A stretch of DNA of 64,000 bases from Bacteroidota bacterium (lineage in GTDB: Bacteria > Bacteroidota > Bacteroidia > Cytophagales > Cyclobacteriaceae). The position numbers were made by a program, and so were the translations under genes. Where the stretch lies: assembly GCA_018266395.1 (NCBI GenBank), contig JAFEAM010000001.1, positions 1 through 64,000 of the forward strand, given 5' to 3'. A model generated the notes under the pieces. It had not been told where the DNA came from. It saw nothing but the letters and a program-made list of their open reading frames with translations, and made no database searches. Of this stretch, positions 34,195-43,111 are shown one piece after another (position 1 is the stretch's first letter; every line of letters begins with the position of its first letter).

Positions 34195-35385
34195 ATGTAC
34201 TATCATCGACTGGGTAAAATTCCACACAAGCGGCATACGCAATTCAGGCAAGAGGACGGGTCACTATATAAGGAGGAGCTGGTCAGCTCGGAAGGATTTT
34301 CCGGTATCTACTCAATTTTGTATCACACTTATCCGCCAACGCAAGTCAAAAAGGTACTGCAGCCTGAAGCCTACGGCCCGAAAATCATCGACAAATACGG
34401 CTTGCTTCAGACTCACCTGAACACTTCCAAAACCGGAACAACAGGCGAGGACTATTTATCGGCACGCAAGGTGCTTTTGATGAACAACGATTGCTCAATA
34501 GCCTTGTGTTCTCCCCGGAAGAGAACAATGGACCATTTCTACAAAAATGCCGAAGGTGATGAAGTACTGTTCATCCATGACGGCAGCGGAATACTGATCA
34601 GCCAGTTTGGAAGGCTGAGCTTCCAGCAAGGGGACTATGTGGTGATTCCAAGGACTGTAATCTATCGACTCGAGTTCAACGAAGGGCCGCTGCGATTGCT
34701 GATTATAGAGTCGGCCTCTCCGATAGAAACAGTGAAACGTTACCGCAACGACCTGGGGCAGCTGTTGGAGCACTCACCTTACTGCGAGCGCGATATACGA
34801 CCTCCGGATGAATTGATAACAGACCTGTCAAAAGGTGAACACCTTGTGAAAATCAAAAAGCAGGGACATCTTCACAACTATGTCTATGAATTCAGTCCGC
34901 TGAACATTGTAGGATGGGACGGCTTTCTTTGGCCCTACGCTTTCTCCATTCATGACTTCGAGCCGATAACCGGTCGAATACACCAGCCACCCCCCGTTCA
35001 CCAGACATTCCAGGCACACAACTTTGTTATCTGCTCATTTGTGCCCAGACTGTTTGATTACCATCCGGAAGGCATTCCGGCGCCATATAATCACAGCAAT
35101 ATCGACAGTGATGAAGTGCTGTATTATGCAGAGGGAAATTTCATGAGCCGGCGCGGTATCGAGCGTGGTTCCTTCACGTTGCACCCCGGCGGGATTCCGC
35201 ATGGCCCTCATCCGGGCACTGTAGAAAAGAGTATCGGAGCAAAGGATACCAAGGAACTCGCAGTCATGATCGATACCTTCAGGCCTCTATTTCTTACTGA
35301 TGACGCCAAGGCCTTTATTGATCCAAATTACCCGATGAGCTGGAACGATACCGCGGCAGGTTTTAACGAAATCAATACACCATGA
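34195..35385 (+). CDS. hmgA: Homogentisate 1,2-dioxygenase
   Basis: Iron enzyme that opens the ring of homogentisate in tyrosine and phenylalanine breakdown. The N-terminal MYYHRLGKIPHKRHTQFR and the C-terminal cupin with PPPVHQTFQAHNFVI, the DSDEVLYY acidic segment and HPGGIPHGPHPG (iron-ligand His/Glu region) mark the compact bacterial form of 396 residues. AGGAAGG lies just upstream of the ATG, a good ribosome site. Its stop overlaps the next gene (ATGA). The partner enzymes Hpd, MaiA and FahA are not in the window, so the pathway must be completed elsewhere. Confidence 0.92.
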   Translation: MYYHRLGKIPHKRHTQFRQEDGSLYKEELVSSEGFSGIYSILYHTYPPTQVKKVLQPEAYGPKIIDKYGLLQTHLNTSKTGTTGEDYLSARKVLLMNNDCSIALCSPRKRTMDHFYKNAEGDEVLFIHDGSGILISQFGRLSFQQGDYVVIPRTVIYRLEFNEGPLRLLIIESASPIETVKRYRNDLGQLLEHSPYCERDIRPPDELITDLSKGEHLVKIKKQGHLHNYVYEFSPLNIVGWDGFLWPYAFSIHDFEPITGRIHQPPPVHQTFQAHNFVICSFVPRLFDYHPEGIPAPYNHSNIDSDEVLYYAEGNFMSRRGIERGSFTLHPGGIPHGPHPGTVEKSIGAKDTKELAVMIDTFRPLFLTDDAKAFIDPNYPMSWNDTAAGFNEINTP

Positions 35386-36095
35386 AGACTTTACTTGTAA
35401 TGATGTTCCTTATGGTTGGGGTTGCCGCAAAAGGACAGCCGCAACTTACGGGTGCGTGGAAAACTACCGGGGGAGATCAACAATACATAATGATTCTGAG
35501 TGAACGCCAGTTTTCGGTTCTAGTTCAAAATGCGTCCTCACAGGCTTATATTGGAACATATGGCGGAAGCTGGCGGATTGAAAGGAGTGATTTTATTCAA
35601 ACAATTGAATTCAGCACTATTCAGCCCGAATCGATAGGAAAAGATGAGAACCTCAGATTTCATCTAAAGGGTGGGAATCTTGTTCTTGAGCAGGACAAGA
35701 AAGTTTTATCCTACACACGGATTGATGACGGGAAACCTGGCCAACTGGCCGGAGCCTGGCTCATCACCGGCAGGATGACCGACAAAGGAATGTCCAATAT
35801 GACTCCTGGTGCAAGGAGAACCATGAAGATTCTTTCAGGAACGCGGTTTCAGTGGATCGCTTACAATGTGGAGACCAGGGAATTTTTTGGCACTGGAGGA
35901 GGAACTTACACTACCGAGAATGGCAAGTATACGGAGCACATAGAATTCTTTTCCCGCGATGCCAGCCGCGTAGGGATGAATCTTCAATTTGATTTTGCAA
36001 TTGAAGATGGTCATTGGCGTCACAAGGGGTTGAGCAGCAAAGGTGAACCCATCGACGAACGATGGACACACAGGGAACGGATTGCCCTGAAATGA
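35382..36095 (+). CDS. Secreted protein with two tandem lipocalin-like domains
   Basis: A 237-residue protein with a signal peptide (about residues 1-19). The rest consists of two repeats of about 100 residues starting PQLTGAWKTTG and GQLAGAWLITG. Both contain an aromatic-rich strand, a GTYGGSW or GTGGGTY turn, a strand with HIEF or TIEF and a DEN/DAS-type segment, consistent with a duplicated lipocalin-like beta barrel. The ligand is unknown. It is translationally coupled to hmgA and to the thioesterase downstream (ATGA at both ends), so it may serve a small aromatic or acyl compound; that is inference. Confidence 0.7.
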   Translation: MKTLLVMMFLMVGVAAKGQPQLTGAWKTTGGDQQYIMILSERQFSVLVQNASSQAYIGTYGGSWRIERSDFIQTIEFSTIQPESIGKDENLRFHLKGGNLVLEQDKKVLSYTRIDDGKPGQLAGAWLITGRMTDKGMSNMTPGARRTMKILSGTRFQWIAYNVETREFFGTGGGTYTTENGKYTEHIEFFSRDASRVGMNLQFDFAIEDGHWRHKGLSSKGEPIDERWTHRERIALK

Positions 36096-36541
36096 ATTCA
36101 ATCGTCTTGCCGATCCAGGTTCGTTGGTCAGACATTGATCCAAACCGGCACGTGCGACATTCCGTCTATTATGATTATGGCGCCTACGCCCGTGTCGCTT
36201 GTTTTGCGCAGCTTGGGCTGACGACCATGAAACTGGAGGAAATGCGCATAGGACCCATTCTGCTCCGCGAAGAGGCCGTGTTCCGGAAAGAAATAAAATT
36301 CGAAGACAAGCCTTCCATCGACACCGCATTCAGCCGCGCAACCGATGATTTCTCTCGATGGAGCATTCGCCATCAACTCTTTAAGGAAGACGGCAAGCTG
36401 GCCGCCATTCTCAATATGGATGGCGCCTGGATTGACCTCGGTAAGAGAAAGCTCGCGTCACCCAATGAATTCATCCTGGGTATTCTTGGGCAGATTCCAA
36501 GAACCAGCGACTTTGTCTGGATAGACCGAAAGACAAGCTAA
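36092..36541 (+). CDS. Acyl-CoA thioesterase, hotdog fold (4-hydroxybenzoyl-CoA type)
   Basis: A 149-residue single-hotdog thioesterase. The family stretch VRWSDIDPNRHVRHSVYYDYG contains the Asp that marks the 4-hydroxybenzoyl-CoA/YbgC group. ATG 36092 overlaps the previous stop as ATGA and puts the first strand at the right place; an in-frame ATG at 36062 is less likely. It is third in the hmgA operon, so an aromatic or branched acyl-CoA substrate is plausible. It ends ten bases before the convergent purN gene. Confidence 0.82.
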   Translation: MNSIVLPIQVRWSDIDPNRHVRHSVYYDYGAYARVACFAQLGLTTMKLEEMRIGPILLREEAVFRKEIKFEDKPSIDTAFSRATDDFSRWSIRHQLFKEDGKLAAILNMDGAWIDLGKRKLASPNEFILGILGQIPRTSDFVWIDRKTS

Positions 36542-36550
36542 CGGGAGACT

Positions 36551-37144
36551 TTATCTATCCGCCTTGTTCTTCGTTACCCATTCCTTTATTACGCGAGGAA
36601 AATGCTTGTACTCTAGCTCATGGACACGTTGTGCTATTTCTTCCGGCGTATCATAAGGTTCCACTTTACATCTGGCCTGAAAAAGTATCTCCCCTTCGTC
36701 GAAGTGTTCATTCACTTCGTGGATGCTGATACCCGTCTCTGTTTCGCTTGCTGCCTTTACCGCTTCATGAACTTTACTCCCATACATCCCTTTTCCACCA
36801 AATTTGGGAAGCAAGGCCGGATGTATGTTGAGGATGCGCCGGGGATAAGCAGACAGAATGGTGCCTGGTATCAGCCAGAGGAACCCTGCCAGCACAATGT
36901 GGGTAATGGCATTCTTCTGCAGCCACCCCAGTACATCTGAATTTCTGAATTGTTCTCGGTTAAAAACTTTTGCAGGAACTCCGAAACGCGCAGCCCGATC
37001 CAGCACACCGGCATTGGGGTTGTTGCTCAGGATCAAAGCGATAATCACGTTCGGGTCATCTTTGAAATACCTGAGAATAGCTTCTGCATTTGTGCCTGTT
37101 CCTGAAGCAAAAATGGCAAGCCTGGCAATTGATTGATTCTGCAT
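36551..37144 (-). CDS. purN: Phosphoribosylglycinamide formyltransferase
   Basis: Third step of de novo purine synthesis, using 10-formyl-tetrahydrofolate. SGTGTNAEAI near the N-terminus binds the substrate phosphate. The catalytic Asn-His-Asp set is visible in NIHPALLPKF (Asn and His) and HFDEGEIL (Asp). At 197 residues the length is normal. It starts seven bases after the UbiA stop on the same strand and probably shares its transcript. Confidence 0.95.
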   Translation of the reverse strand: MQNQSIARLAIFASGTGTNAEAILRYFKDDPNVIIALILSNNPNAGVLDRAARFGVPAKVFNREQFRNSDVLGWLQKNAITHIVLAGFLWLIPGTILSAYPRRILNIHPALLPKFGGKGMYGSKVHEAVKAASETETGISIHEVNEHFDEGEILFQARCKVEPYDTPEEIAQRVHELEYKHFPRVIKEWVTKNKADR

Positions 37145-37150
37145 GAGATT

Positions 37151-37984
37151 TTAAAGAAAAGCCATACTTCCAATACCTGCCAGCATGATCCATTTGCAGA
37201 ACCTGCTTAGCAACTGAAAATCCCGTTTGGTGTCAGCCCTGATCAGCCATATCACGAGAATCAGCATGGGTACAAACAGAAATCCGATAAAGAATCCCAT
37301 TGGCAGGGGTGTGATCAATTTGTGCAGCAGAACAACTGAAATAGCAAATAACAGGAGGAGTGCGTATGTAAATTGTTTGGTGGGTCTGACTCCCCAAAGA
37401 ATAGGCAAGGTCCGGCAGCCAAAAGTATCATCACCCTTCAGATCTTCAACGTCCTTGATGATCTCTCTTACCAGAGTCATGAAGAAAGCAAACAGTGCAT
37501 ATACGCAGACAAGCGCGGTCAGTGGCGGGTACAGCACGCTGACCATGAGCACTGTTGCGCCGGTAAGAAGGGCAACAACGAAATTTCCGACAAACGGGAG
37601 ACGTTTCAGTGCATTTGAGTATAGCCATAAGGCAAAAACAGCCGCCACCTGAATAACTCCGATCTTCCATGACAAATAAGTACCCAGCATAATTCCGACC
37701 GCCGACAGGATGACATGAGACATGAGGGCCAATCGCCTGCTCATTTCCTTGCCGATCACCACTCTTTCAGGCTTGTTGATGAGATCGATTTTAACATCGT
37801 AGTAGTCGTTGATGATGTACCCGGCTGCCGCTATGAGAATCGTCGACATGGAAAGCAAAAGGAGTCCCGGATCTTTGAGCGTCTCATGATGTACAATGAA
37901 CCACGCTGTACAATATTGAGTAATTCCCACTATCAGAAGGTTCCAGAATCTGGTAAGACGGAGGAAAGTAAAGAGCGCCGGCAT
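37151..37984 (-). CDS. UbiA-family prenyltransferase (geranylgeranylglycerol-phosphate type)
   Basis: Polytopic membrane enzyme of 277 residues with about eight or nine hydrophobic segments. The first Asp-rich motif is NDYYDVKIDLINKPERVV and the second is DVEDLKGD, both needed for magnesium and diphosphate binding. The sequence resembles the archaeal-type digeranylgeranylglyceryl-phosphate synthase branch often found in Bacteroidota, rather than menaquinone MenA. ATG 37984 is chosen: an in-frame upstream start adds 20 residues but precedes the promoter box. Substrates are uncertain. Confidence 0.85.
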   Translation of the reverse strand: MPALFTFLRLTRFWNLLIVGITQYCTAWFIVHHETLKDPGLLLLSMSTILIAAAGYIINDYYDVKIDLINKPERVVIGKEMSRRLALMSHVILSAVGIMLGTYLSWKIGVIQVAAVFALWLYSNALKRLPFVGNFVVALLTGATVLMVSVLYPPLTALVCVYALFAFFMTLVREIIKDVEDLKGDDTFGCRTLPILWGVRPTKQFTYALLLLFAISVVLLHKLITPLPMGFFIGFLFVPMLILVIWLIRADTKRDFQLLSRFCKWIMLAGIGSMAFL

Positions 37985-37990
37985 CCGACA

Positions 37991-37998
37991 CAAAAGTA
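37991..37998 (-). promoter_or_regulatory. -7 promoter box TACTTTTG, six bases before the UbiA start
   Basis: Exact TAnnTTTG on the minus strand in the 31-base gap after the ATP-grasp gene; six bases separate it from ATG 37984, so the transcript would be almost leaderless. It lets ubiA-purN be expressed independently of the upstream operon. Confidence 0.6.
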
Positions 37999-38015
37999 AG
38001 GAAAGAACAACCGAA

Positions 38016-39206
38016 TTACGGCTCGAAAAAACACACCGAACCACCCACCCAGGTTCTGTCCTTGTTGTATTTCACGCCGATCATTTCACCGCGACTAAGC
38101 CTCGCAAGATTTGTAATGAGTACAGGTCGCGGCTGATTATCTTCCCAGATGAACAATAACCGAATTTCAACTTTTACCAGGCCGTCAGGGGCCTGGATTG
38201 AAGGATGATAATCCACTTTGCGCTGCAACATGTAATTGTGTCTCTCCTCCTCCGGTATGGCAATAAGGTCGGCCTGCGTTACGTGGAAGATCACGCCGCT
38301 TCCAGAGAAAGAAAACAAGGGCTTCAGCACATAATTTTCAAGGTCAGACGGAAATTTGTCAAAGTCCGAAAGAAACCTGCATTCCGGTATATAATGACTT
38401 GAAATCAGAGGCATGGTGAATTTCGAAATCCTGAAAAACCAGTTGGGATGACCAGCCCATTCGACATCAATATCTTCTGTGAGATGAAAGGTCATATCCA
38501 GGTCATTCCTTTTTACCATCTCGTCGAAAATCACGCGGTTATAAATCCTCCTGACCTCGGTGCGACAGCCTGAACGGTAGTAGTAAAGCCTTCTGCCTTC
38601 ACGAATCACATCACCAATATGCACGGGTTCAATTTCCGTTATTTCGCGGGTGGCAAGAAAGTCAACTGCCGTATTCTGCTTCATGGGATCGATTTCCAGC
38701 AAAATCACATTTTCCGGATCGCAATCATGAAGTAATACTTTCCTCAGATTCTGAGCATAGGTCTGCGAAGACATTCCAAAATGGCTCTGCCAATCAGCCG
38801 GAACCTTGAAATGCTCTCTGTACTTCTGTGAAAGGACATCCTGCCATCCGTACAGTGAAGGGAATCCCTGCATTTCAATGAGTCGTGGCTCCAACCCATT
38901 TGGCGTCCTGATAACAGCAAAATCGAGTGCCAGAAATAATGTGTGGTCGGTCTCATTCGGGACATCCAGGGAGGGCGGAATAGCTGCCTGTGTCAACTTC
39001 TTGAGATCAGGCCTTACCAAAAAGTCAATTATTTCATTTGAGGCCTTTAACAATTGATCCTTGAATTCCCTCCCAACAAAAACAGGTGTTTCTGCCACCC
39101 TGAATGTTATGGGTTTGTGAAACCGGTTATCCAGGTCAGCCAGAAAATTCCTGTAGCGTGCATCGCTGAAAGATTCATTGTAAGCCTGACGAACACTGGA
39201 GATCAT
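38016..39206 (-). CDS. ATP-grasp-like protein (putative amide ligase)
   Basis: A 396-residue soluble protein with no signal peptide. An ATP-grasp-like core is suggested by YVLKPLFSFSGSGV (ATP-binding lysine and glycine loop), then YMLQRKVDYHP and KVEIRLLFIW for the metal-binding end. The N-terminal half includes LALDFAVIRTPNG and RLIEMQGFPSLYG, recalling the carboxylate-substrate lobe of glutathionylspermidine-synthetase-like ligases. It is last in a six-gene operon; its ATG overlaps the stop of the amidotransferase gene (ATGA). It probably forms an amide or peptide bond on a small molecule, but substrates are unknown. The fold call is moderate because no single textbook motif is complete. 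Confidence 0.65.
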   Translation of the reverse strand: MISSVRQAYNESFSDARYRNFLADLDNRFHKPITFRVAETPVFVGREFKDQLLKASNEIIDFLVRPDLKKLTQAAIPPSLDVPNETDHTLFLALDFAVIRTPNGLEPRLIEMQGFPSLYGWQDVLSQKYREHFKVPADWQSHFGMSSQTYAQNLRKVLLHDCDPENVILLEIDPMKQNTAVDFLATREITEIEPVHIGDVIREGRRLYYYRSGCRTEVRRIYNRVIFDEMVKRNDLDMTFHLTEDIDVEWAGHPNWFFRISKFTMPLISSHYIPECRFLSDFDKFPSDLENYVLKPLFSFSGSGVIFHVTQADLIAIPEEERHNYMLQRKVDYHPSIQAPDGLVKVEIRLLFIWEDNQPRPVLITNLARLSRGEMIGVKYNKDRTWVGGSVCFFEP

Positions 39207-40024
39207 GGCACAACTGCTTTCATCTTGTGTTTCAATGCTGAACGCAGGAATCCCGGGATTACGGTATGATAGGTCCTCCTGATCTTATCGGGCTCATTCA
39301 AATACAAAAGCATCTGCTCGTATTTCTTTGCACCATGCCTCTCAATGACACTCTTCCTTTTATCCTCGCGGATCAGGTAATTGTACATGCCCTCCGAATC
39401 AGCTTCCGGATGAAATTGCGTTCCCACAATCGATTCGTCGAAACGAATAGCCATGACCGCCCGCTCCAGCCCTACATTTGGCCGGTCCTTCTCAATACAC
39501 AGAACTTCTCCACCTCCTGACCAGATTTTTTCTTCACGGGGCTGAAGAATCTGATAGTCTCTTGAATCTACAGCGTAGAACGGGTCATCCAGACCATGAA
39601 GCAAGGGGTCCAGCCGGCCTTGCTTTGTCTTATGAACCGGCATAACACCGAAGGCTGTACTTCTTCTCTTGATTATCGTCGCATAACCATATTGGCGACA
39701 GTATATCTGAAAGGAATGGCAAATCAGAAATACATATTTGCGATCCTGCGGATGAGAGGAATTGTAACGACGGATGAGATCCATTAATTGGAAATAGCTT
39801 TTTTCCCAATCCGAACCTTCACTGGTCAGCGGACTTCCCGGACCACCTGACGAGATATACACATCGTAACCAAGGTCTGCAATTTCTTTCCGTGAGCGGA
39901 CATCGAAAATGTCATATGTCAGACCTGGATCGTAATCCGACCTGAACTCTTCCAGTAACTGGCGAATGCAGCGCATCCCCTCGTTAGCTTCACCCTCATA
40001 CAAATCCAGCACCGCAATCTTCAT
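39203..40024 (-). CDS. Class-I glutamine amidotransferase-like protein
   Basis: A 273-residue protein with the class-I amidotransferase fold. The oxyanion region is SSGGPGSP (58-65). The nucleophile elbow FLICHSFQ gives Cys102, and GTQFHPEA provides His205 and Glu207, so the triad is complete. The elbow differs from the usual G-x-C-x-G-x-Q, so it may be a peptidase or a specialised glutaminase rather than a standard ammonia donor. A C-terminal tail of about 60 residues follows the domain. It lies between a GCS2-type ligase (10-base gap) and an ATP-grasp-like gene (4-base overlap); it could supply ammonia to a ligase or trim a product. Confidence 0.8.
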   Translation of the reverse strand: MKIAVLDLYEGEANEGMRCIRQLLEEFRSDYDPGLTYDIFDVRSRKEIADLGYDVYISSGGPGSPLTSEGSDWEKSYFQLMDLIRRYNSSHPQDRKYVFLICHSFQIYCRQYGYATIIKRRSTAFGVMPVHKTKQGRLDPLLHGLDDPFYAVDSRDYQILQPREEKIWSGGGEVLCIEKDRPNVGLERAVMAIRFDESIVGTQFHPEADSEGMYNYLIREDKRKSVIERHGAKKYEQMLLYLNEPDKIRRTYHTVIPGFLRSALKHKMKAVVP

Positions 40025-40034
40025 TTCAAGGGGG

Positions 40035-41132
40035 TTAGAGTCCTACAAGGGTCTGTTCAGTAATATAATCCACAACTTTTTGCAGGCTGTGTGTCTTTTC
40101 AAAAATCTGCAATTGCCTGTCAGCGCCTGTGCCCTGTTCCAGAATCCGCTTTATATTATTGATGTGTGCCCGGCTCCCGAGGTCATCGACAACGTCATCG
40201 ACAAAATCAAGCAATTCATGAATGAGGTGTCTGGTGTCAACTTCCTCCTGTTTTCCAAAATCTATCAGCCTTCCGTCGATGCCATACCTGGAAGCCCGCC
40301 ACTTATTCTCACTTATGAGTGCACGGTTATAAACGATGAAACTCATGTTTTTCATGCGAAGGCGGTACAGCTTGGCAACTATGGCCTGAAACAAGGCGGT
40401 TATCGCGATTGTTTCTTCCACAAGCATAGGCACATCACAAATTCTGAATTCAATGGTATCATAAAATGGATGGACGCGAACATCCCACCAGATCTTTTTT
40501 GCGTTGTCAATGCATCGTGTCCTGATAAGAAGATTGACATAGTTTTTGAAGTCATCCCAGTCATTGAAATAATCCGGCAGGCCGGTCCGGGGAAACTTAT
40601 CAAACACTTTTGTCCGAAAAGATTTGAATCCTGTATTTCTTCCTTCCCAGAAGGGCGAGTTGGTGGACAGGGCGTAGACGTGAGGCAGAAAATAGCGCAC
40701 TGTATTCATGATGTGGATTGCCATATTCTTGTCAGCAATTCCCACATGAACATGAAGTCCAAAGATCAGGTTGGAACGTGCAGCCTCCTGCATTTCGTTC
40801 ACGATCTCGTCGTACCTGGGATTCGGCGTTATCAGCTGGGTGCTCCAGTGCGAAAAAGGATGGGTTCCGGCCGCCCCGATTTTCAGGCCGATTTCCCCGG
40901 CCACCTCAGCTACTGTTCTTCGAAGCGCCCGGATTTCGCTGTGAGCCTGGTCCACGTTTGTGCAGATGCCTGTACCAACCTCCACTACCGCCTGATGCAT
41001 CTCTGCCTTCACCGCATCGTGCAGTTTTTTGGAGGCCAGCTCGACAATCTTCTGATCGTGTGATTTGAGTTCCCGTGTGGCGGGATCAACCACCATATAC
41101 TCCTCTTCTACACCAAGCGTAAACTTTTCCAT
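40035..41132 (-). CDS. Carboxylate-amine ligase, YbdK/GCS2 family
   Basis: A 365-residue enzyme of the glutamate-cysteine-ligase-2 superfamily. The N-terminal metal/ATP motif GVEEEYMVVDPATREL, the VEVGTGIC stretch and IGAAGTHPFSHW are clear family marks. YbdK proteins join a carboxylate to an amine with ATP; E. coli YbdK has only weak glutamate-cysteine ligase activity and the physiological role is open. It sits third of four ligase or amidotransferase genes in the operon, 22 bases after the RimK-like gene. Confidence 0.9.
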   Translation of the reverse strand: MEKFTLGVEEEYMVVDPATRELKSHDQKIVELASKKLHDAVKAEMHQAVVEVGTGICTNVDQAHSEIRALRRTVAEVAGEIGLKIGAAGTHPFSHWSTQLITPNPRYDEIVNEMQEAARSNLIFGLHVHVGIADKNMAIHIMNTVRYFLPHVYALSTNSPFWEGRNTGFKSFRTKVFDKFPRTGLPDYFNDWDDFKNYVNLLIRTRCIDNAKKIWWDVRVHPFYDTIEFRICDVPMLVEETIAITALFQAIVAKLYRLRMKNMSFIVYNRALISENKWRASRYGIDGRLIDFGKQEEVDTRHLIHELLDFVDDVVDDLGSRAHINNIKRILEQGTGADRQLQIFEKTHSLQKVVDYITEQTLVGL

Positions 41133-41154
41133 ATGCCGGATAATAAAGTGGGCG

Positions 41155-42162
41155 CTACTTCTTAGGACCCTTTGCCTTCGGCTTGCTTTCCTTCAAGTCC
41201 TCACCGGATGACTTCAGAAATGCCGCCACGCCGCCGGAGACAAATGTCCCCCAGGTCAGATTGTCCTTTCCATCTTCCTGTGATTTCGCGCGCTCAACTG
41301 CCATTATTGCTGCATGCTCCACCACCCAGTCAAAATTCTCCTGGCCAACAGAAGCCACGTCGGCATCCGGAGCCGGGTTGCAGAAATCAATGGCATAGGG
41401 AACTCCGTTGCGTACAGCCATTTCAACGGTATTAAAATCGTAGCCCAGGGACTGGTTCAGTTTAAGGACATAGTCATGAATCTTCTTCAGCAGCTTGTCT
41501 GATGCTGGCCCCTTCTCCACGACATAGCGCAAGTGATGCGGGTTCCGCGGTTCATACTGCATGATGCGGATGTACTTTCTACCAAGGCAATAGCATCTGA
41601 AATATTCCTCGAAAATGATCTCCTCCTGGAGCATCATAACCAGTTGACCAGTTTGCCGGTATGCTTCAAAAAAATCATCCGGGCCGTTCAGTTTGTATAC
41701 GCTTTTCCAGCCTCCACCCGCGTGAGGTTTCATATATGCAGGCCATCCTATGTGTGCAAATATTTGATCCCAACTCAAGGGGAACTTCAGGTTGCTGAAA
41801 GAAGAATCCTGGGTATCCACGGGTTTTTCGTGAGATGGGAGGATGACGGTTTTTGGCACGGGAACACCAATCTTAACGGCCAACGCATTGTTAAAGAACT
41901 TCTCATCTGCGCTCCACCAGAATGGATTATTGATTACGGCAGTTCCGGCACTGGCCGCATTCTTGAGATAGGCACGATAGAATGGCACATCCTGTGAAAT
42001 CCGGTCGACGATAACGGCATACCCTGACGGCGCCCCTTGTTCTACCATATCAACCATTACTGGTTCTGCTGAGATGTCTTTCAACCCCATTTTATTGATT
42101 CGTTCAACAAAGGCCTGGGGGAAGGAACGCTCCATGCCGTGTAGGATTCCGATTTTCTTCAT
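41155..42162 (-). CDS. ATP-grasp ligase (RimK/D-Ala-D-Ala ligase-like)
   Basis: A 335-residue ATP-grasp protein. The ATP-binding lysine is Lys145 in YMKPHAGGGWKSV, and a glycine-rich loop follows. The metal site is formed by Glu247, Asp259 and Asn262 in VEMAVRNGVPYAIDFCNP. The N-terminal lobe (1-130) is a pre-ATP-grasp Rossmann-like domain. The C-terminus ends in a Lys-rich, disordered-looking tail. Such enzymes add amino acids or similar groups to a carboxylate. It is the first ligase of the operon, 15 bases after an exported hydrolase. Substrate unknown. Confidence 0.8.
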   Translation of the reverse strand: MKKIGILHGMERSFPQAFVERINKMGLKDISAEPVMVDMVEQGAPSGYAVIVDRISQDVPFYRAYLKNAASAGTAVINNPFWWSADEKFFNNALAVKIGVPVPKTVILPSHEKPVDTQDSSFSNLKFPLSWDQIFAHIGWPAYMKPHAGGGWKSVYKLNGPDDFFEAYRQTGQLVMMLQEEIIFEEYFRCYCLGRKYIRIMQYEPRNPHHLRYVVEKGPASDKLLKKIHDYVLKLNQSLGYDFNTVEMAVRNGVPYAIDFCNPAPDADVASVGQENFDWVVEHAAIMAVERAKSQEDGKDNLTWGTFVSGGVAAFLKSSGEDLKESKPKAKGPKK

Positions 42163-42177
42163 GACTGAAGGTTTAGG

Positions 42178-43101
42178 TTATTGGTTCAGTAAGGCTATAA
42201 TGGATTGCTGGAATTTGCCAGACTCTGTAAGGTTAAGACTATGGCCTGAATTTGTAAACCAAATGAGGTCCTTTTTTTGTGCCCGGAGCGCCTTGAAATA
42301 GCGTGCCGTAACGGCTGGATTGGTGCTCAGGTCCTTTTTGCCCACAAAAAAATAAACGGGACAGTGGATTTCAGGCAATTCCTTTTCAAGATTAACGGCA
42401 GATCCCTCCAGGAATAGGGGAAGCCAATGTTCTGACCATTTAATCACGAAGTCCCTGGTAAATGACCTTCCGCCAGATAGTACGTACGCCCACTTTCGGT
42501 GGTAATACAATTGATCAGCATTTTCAAACGGGATCCTGACTTTGCCCAGCTCCTGCAGCGCCTGATTGTTGTGAGATCTTTTTGAGATTGTTACCATCGT
42601 ATCAAGGGACAAACGCTCACTTTCCAACTGGTTAACCATGGGAGAGGCGGCCACGCAAGCCTGGAGCCGATCCGGATTTAAGCCAGCCAGCCGCAGAGCG
42701 ATGAATCCACCCCATGAATGACCAACAACAAAAATCCTGTCTCTTTTAAACCGGGTGCATAAATAGTTCATCAGTTCAAGGGCATCGTTTTCCGCCTGTT
42801 TCAGGGTTAGTTTCTCTGATGAGTGATTCATCTCCCATGTCTTTCCGCAATCCCTTTGTTCCCATAGTACCACCGTGAAGTGCTTTTGCAACAGATTGGT
42901 AAATCGATTGGCATAACGCATGCTGGAATTGCCTGGTCCTCCGTGGAGATATAGCAGGATTGGATTCGCACGCTCAGTTGCCCGGATGCTGATCCATTGT
43001 TTGATTCCTCCAATACTGACAGCATATGACGTATCTATGCGACCAGCGTTGGACACCAGGGCGGCCATTAACATCAGGCACAATGATATCCAGCGATGCA
43101 T
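42178..43101 (-). CDS. Exported alpha/beta hydrolase, proline iminopeptidase-like
   Basis: A 307-residue hydrolase with an N-terminal signal peptide (hydrophobic residues about 4-18). The oxyanion motif HGGPG (53-57) is that of prolyl aminopeptidases and related enzymes; the nucleophile is Ser129 in VGHSWGG. The acid appears near VGKKDLST and the His in NSGHSLNL. An exported aminopeptidase or amidase next to amide-bond ligases could process or recycle the product. It follows the first esterase by ten bases. Confidence 0.8.
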   Translation of the reverse strand: MHRWISLCLMLMAALVSNAGRIDTSYAVSIGGIKQWISIRATERANPILLYLHGGPGNSSMRYANRFTNLLQKHFTVVLWEQRDCGKTWEMNHSSEKLTLKQAENDALELMNYLCTRFKRDRIFVVGHSWGGFIALRLAGLNPDRLQACVAASPMVNQLESERLSLDTMVTISKRSHNNQALQELGKVRIPFENADQLYYHRKWAYVLSGGRSFTRDFVIKWSEHWLPLFLEGSAVNLEKELPEIHCPVYFFVGKKDLSTNPAVTARYFKALRAQKKDLIWFTNSGHSLNLTESGKFQQSIIALLNQ

Positions 43102-43111
43102 GGAGTTTCAA

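Noticed and set aside
39966-41063. 365-codon open frame on the + strand opposite the YbdK/GCS2 gene
   Set aside because: It is almost exactly antisense to a gene with clear family motifs, has no start signal or recognisable domain, and is best explained as a shadow of codon bias.
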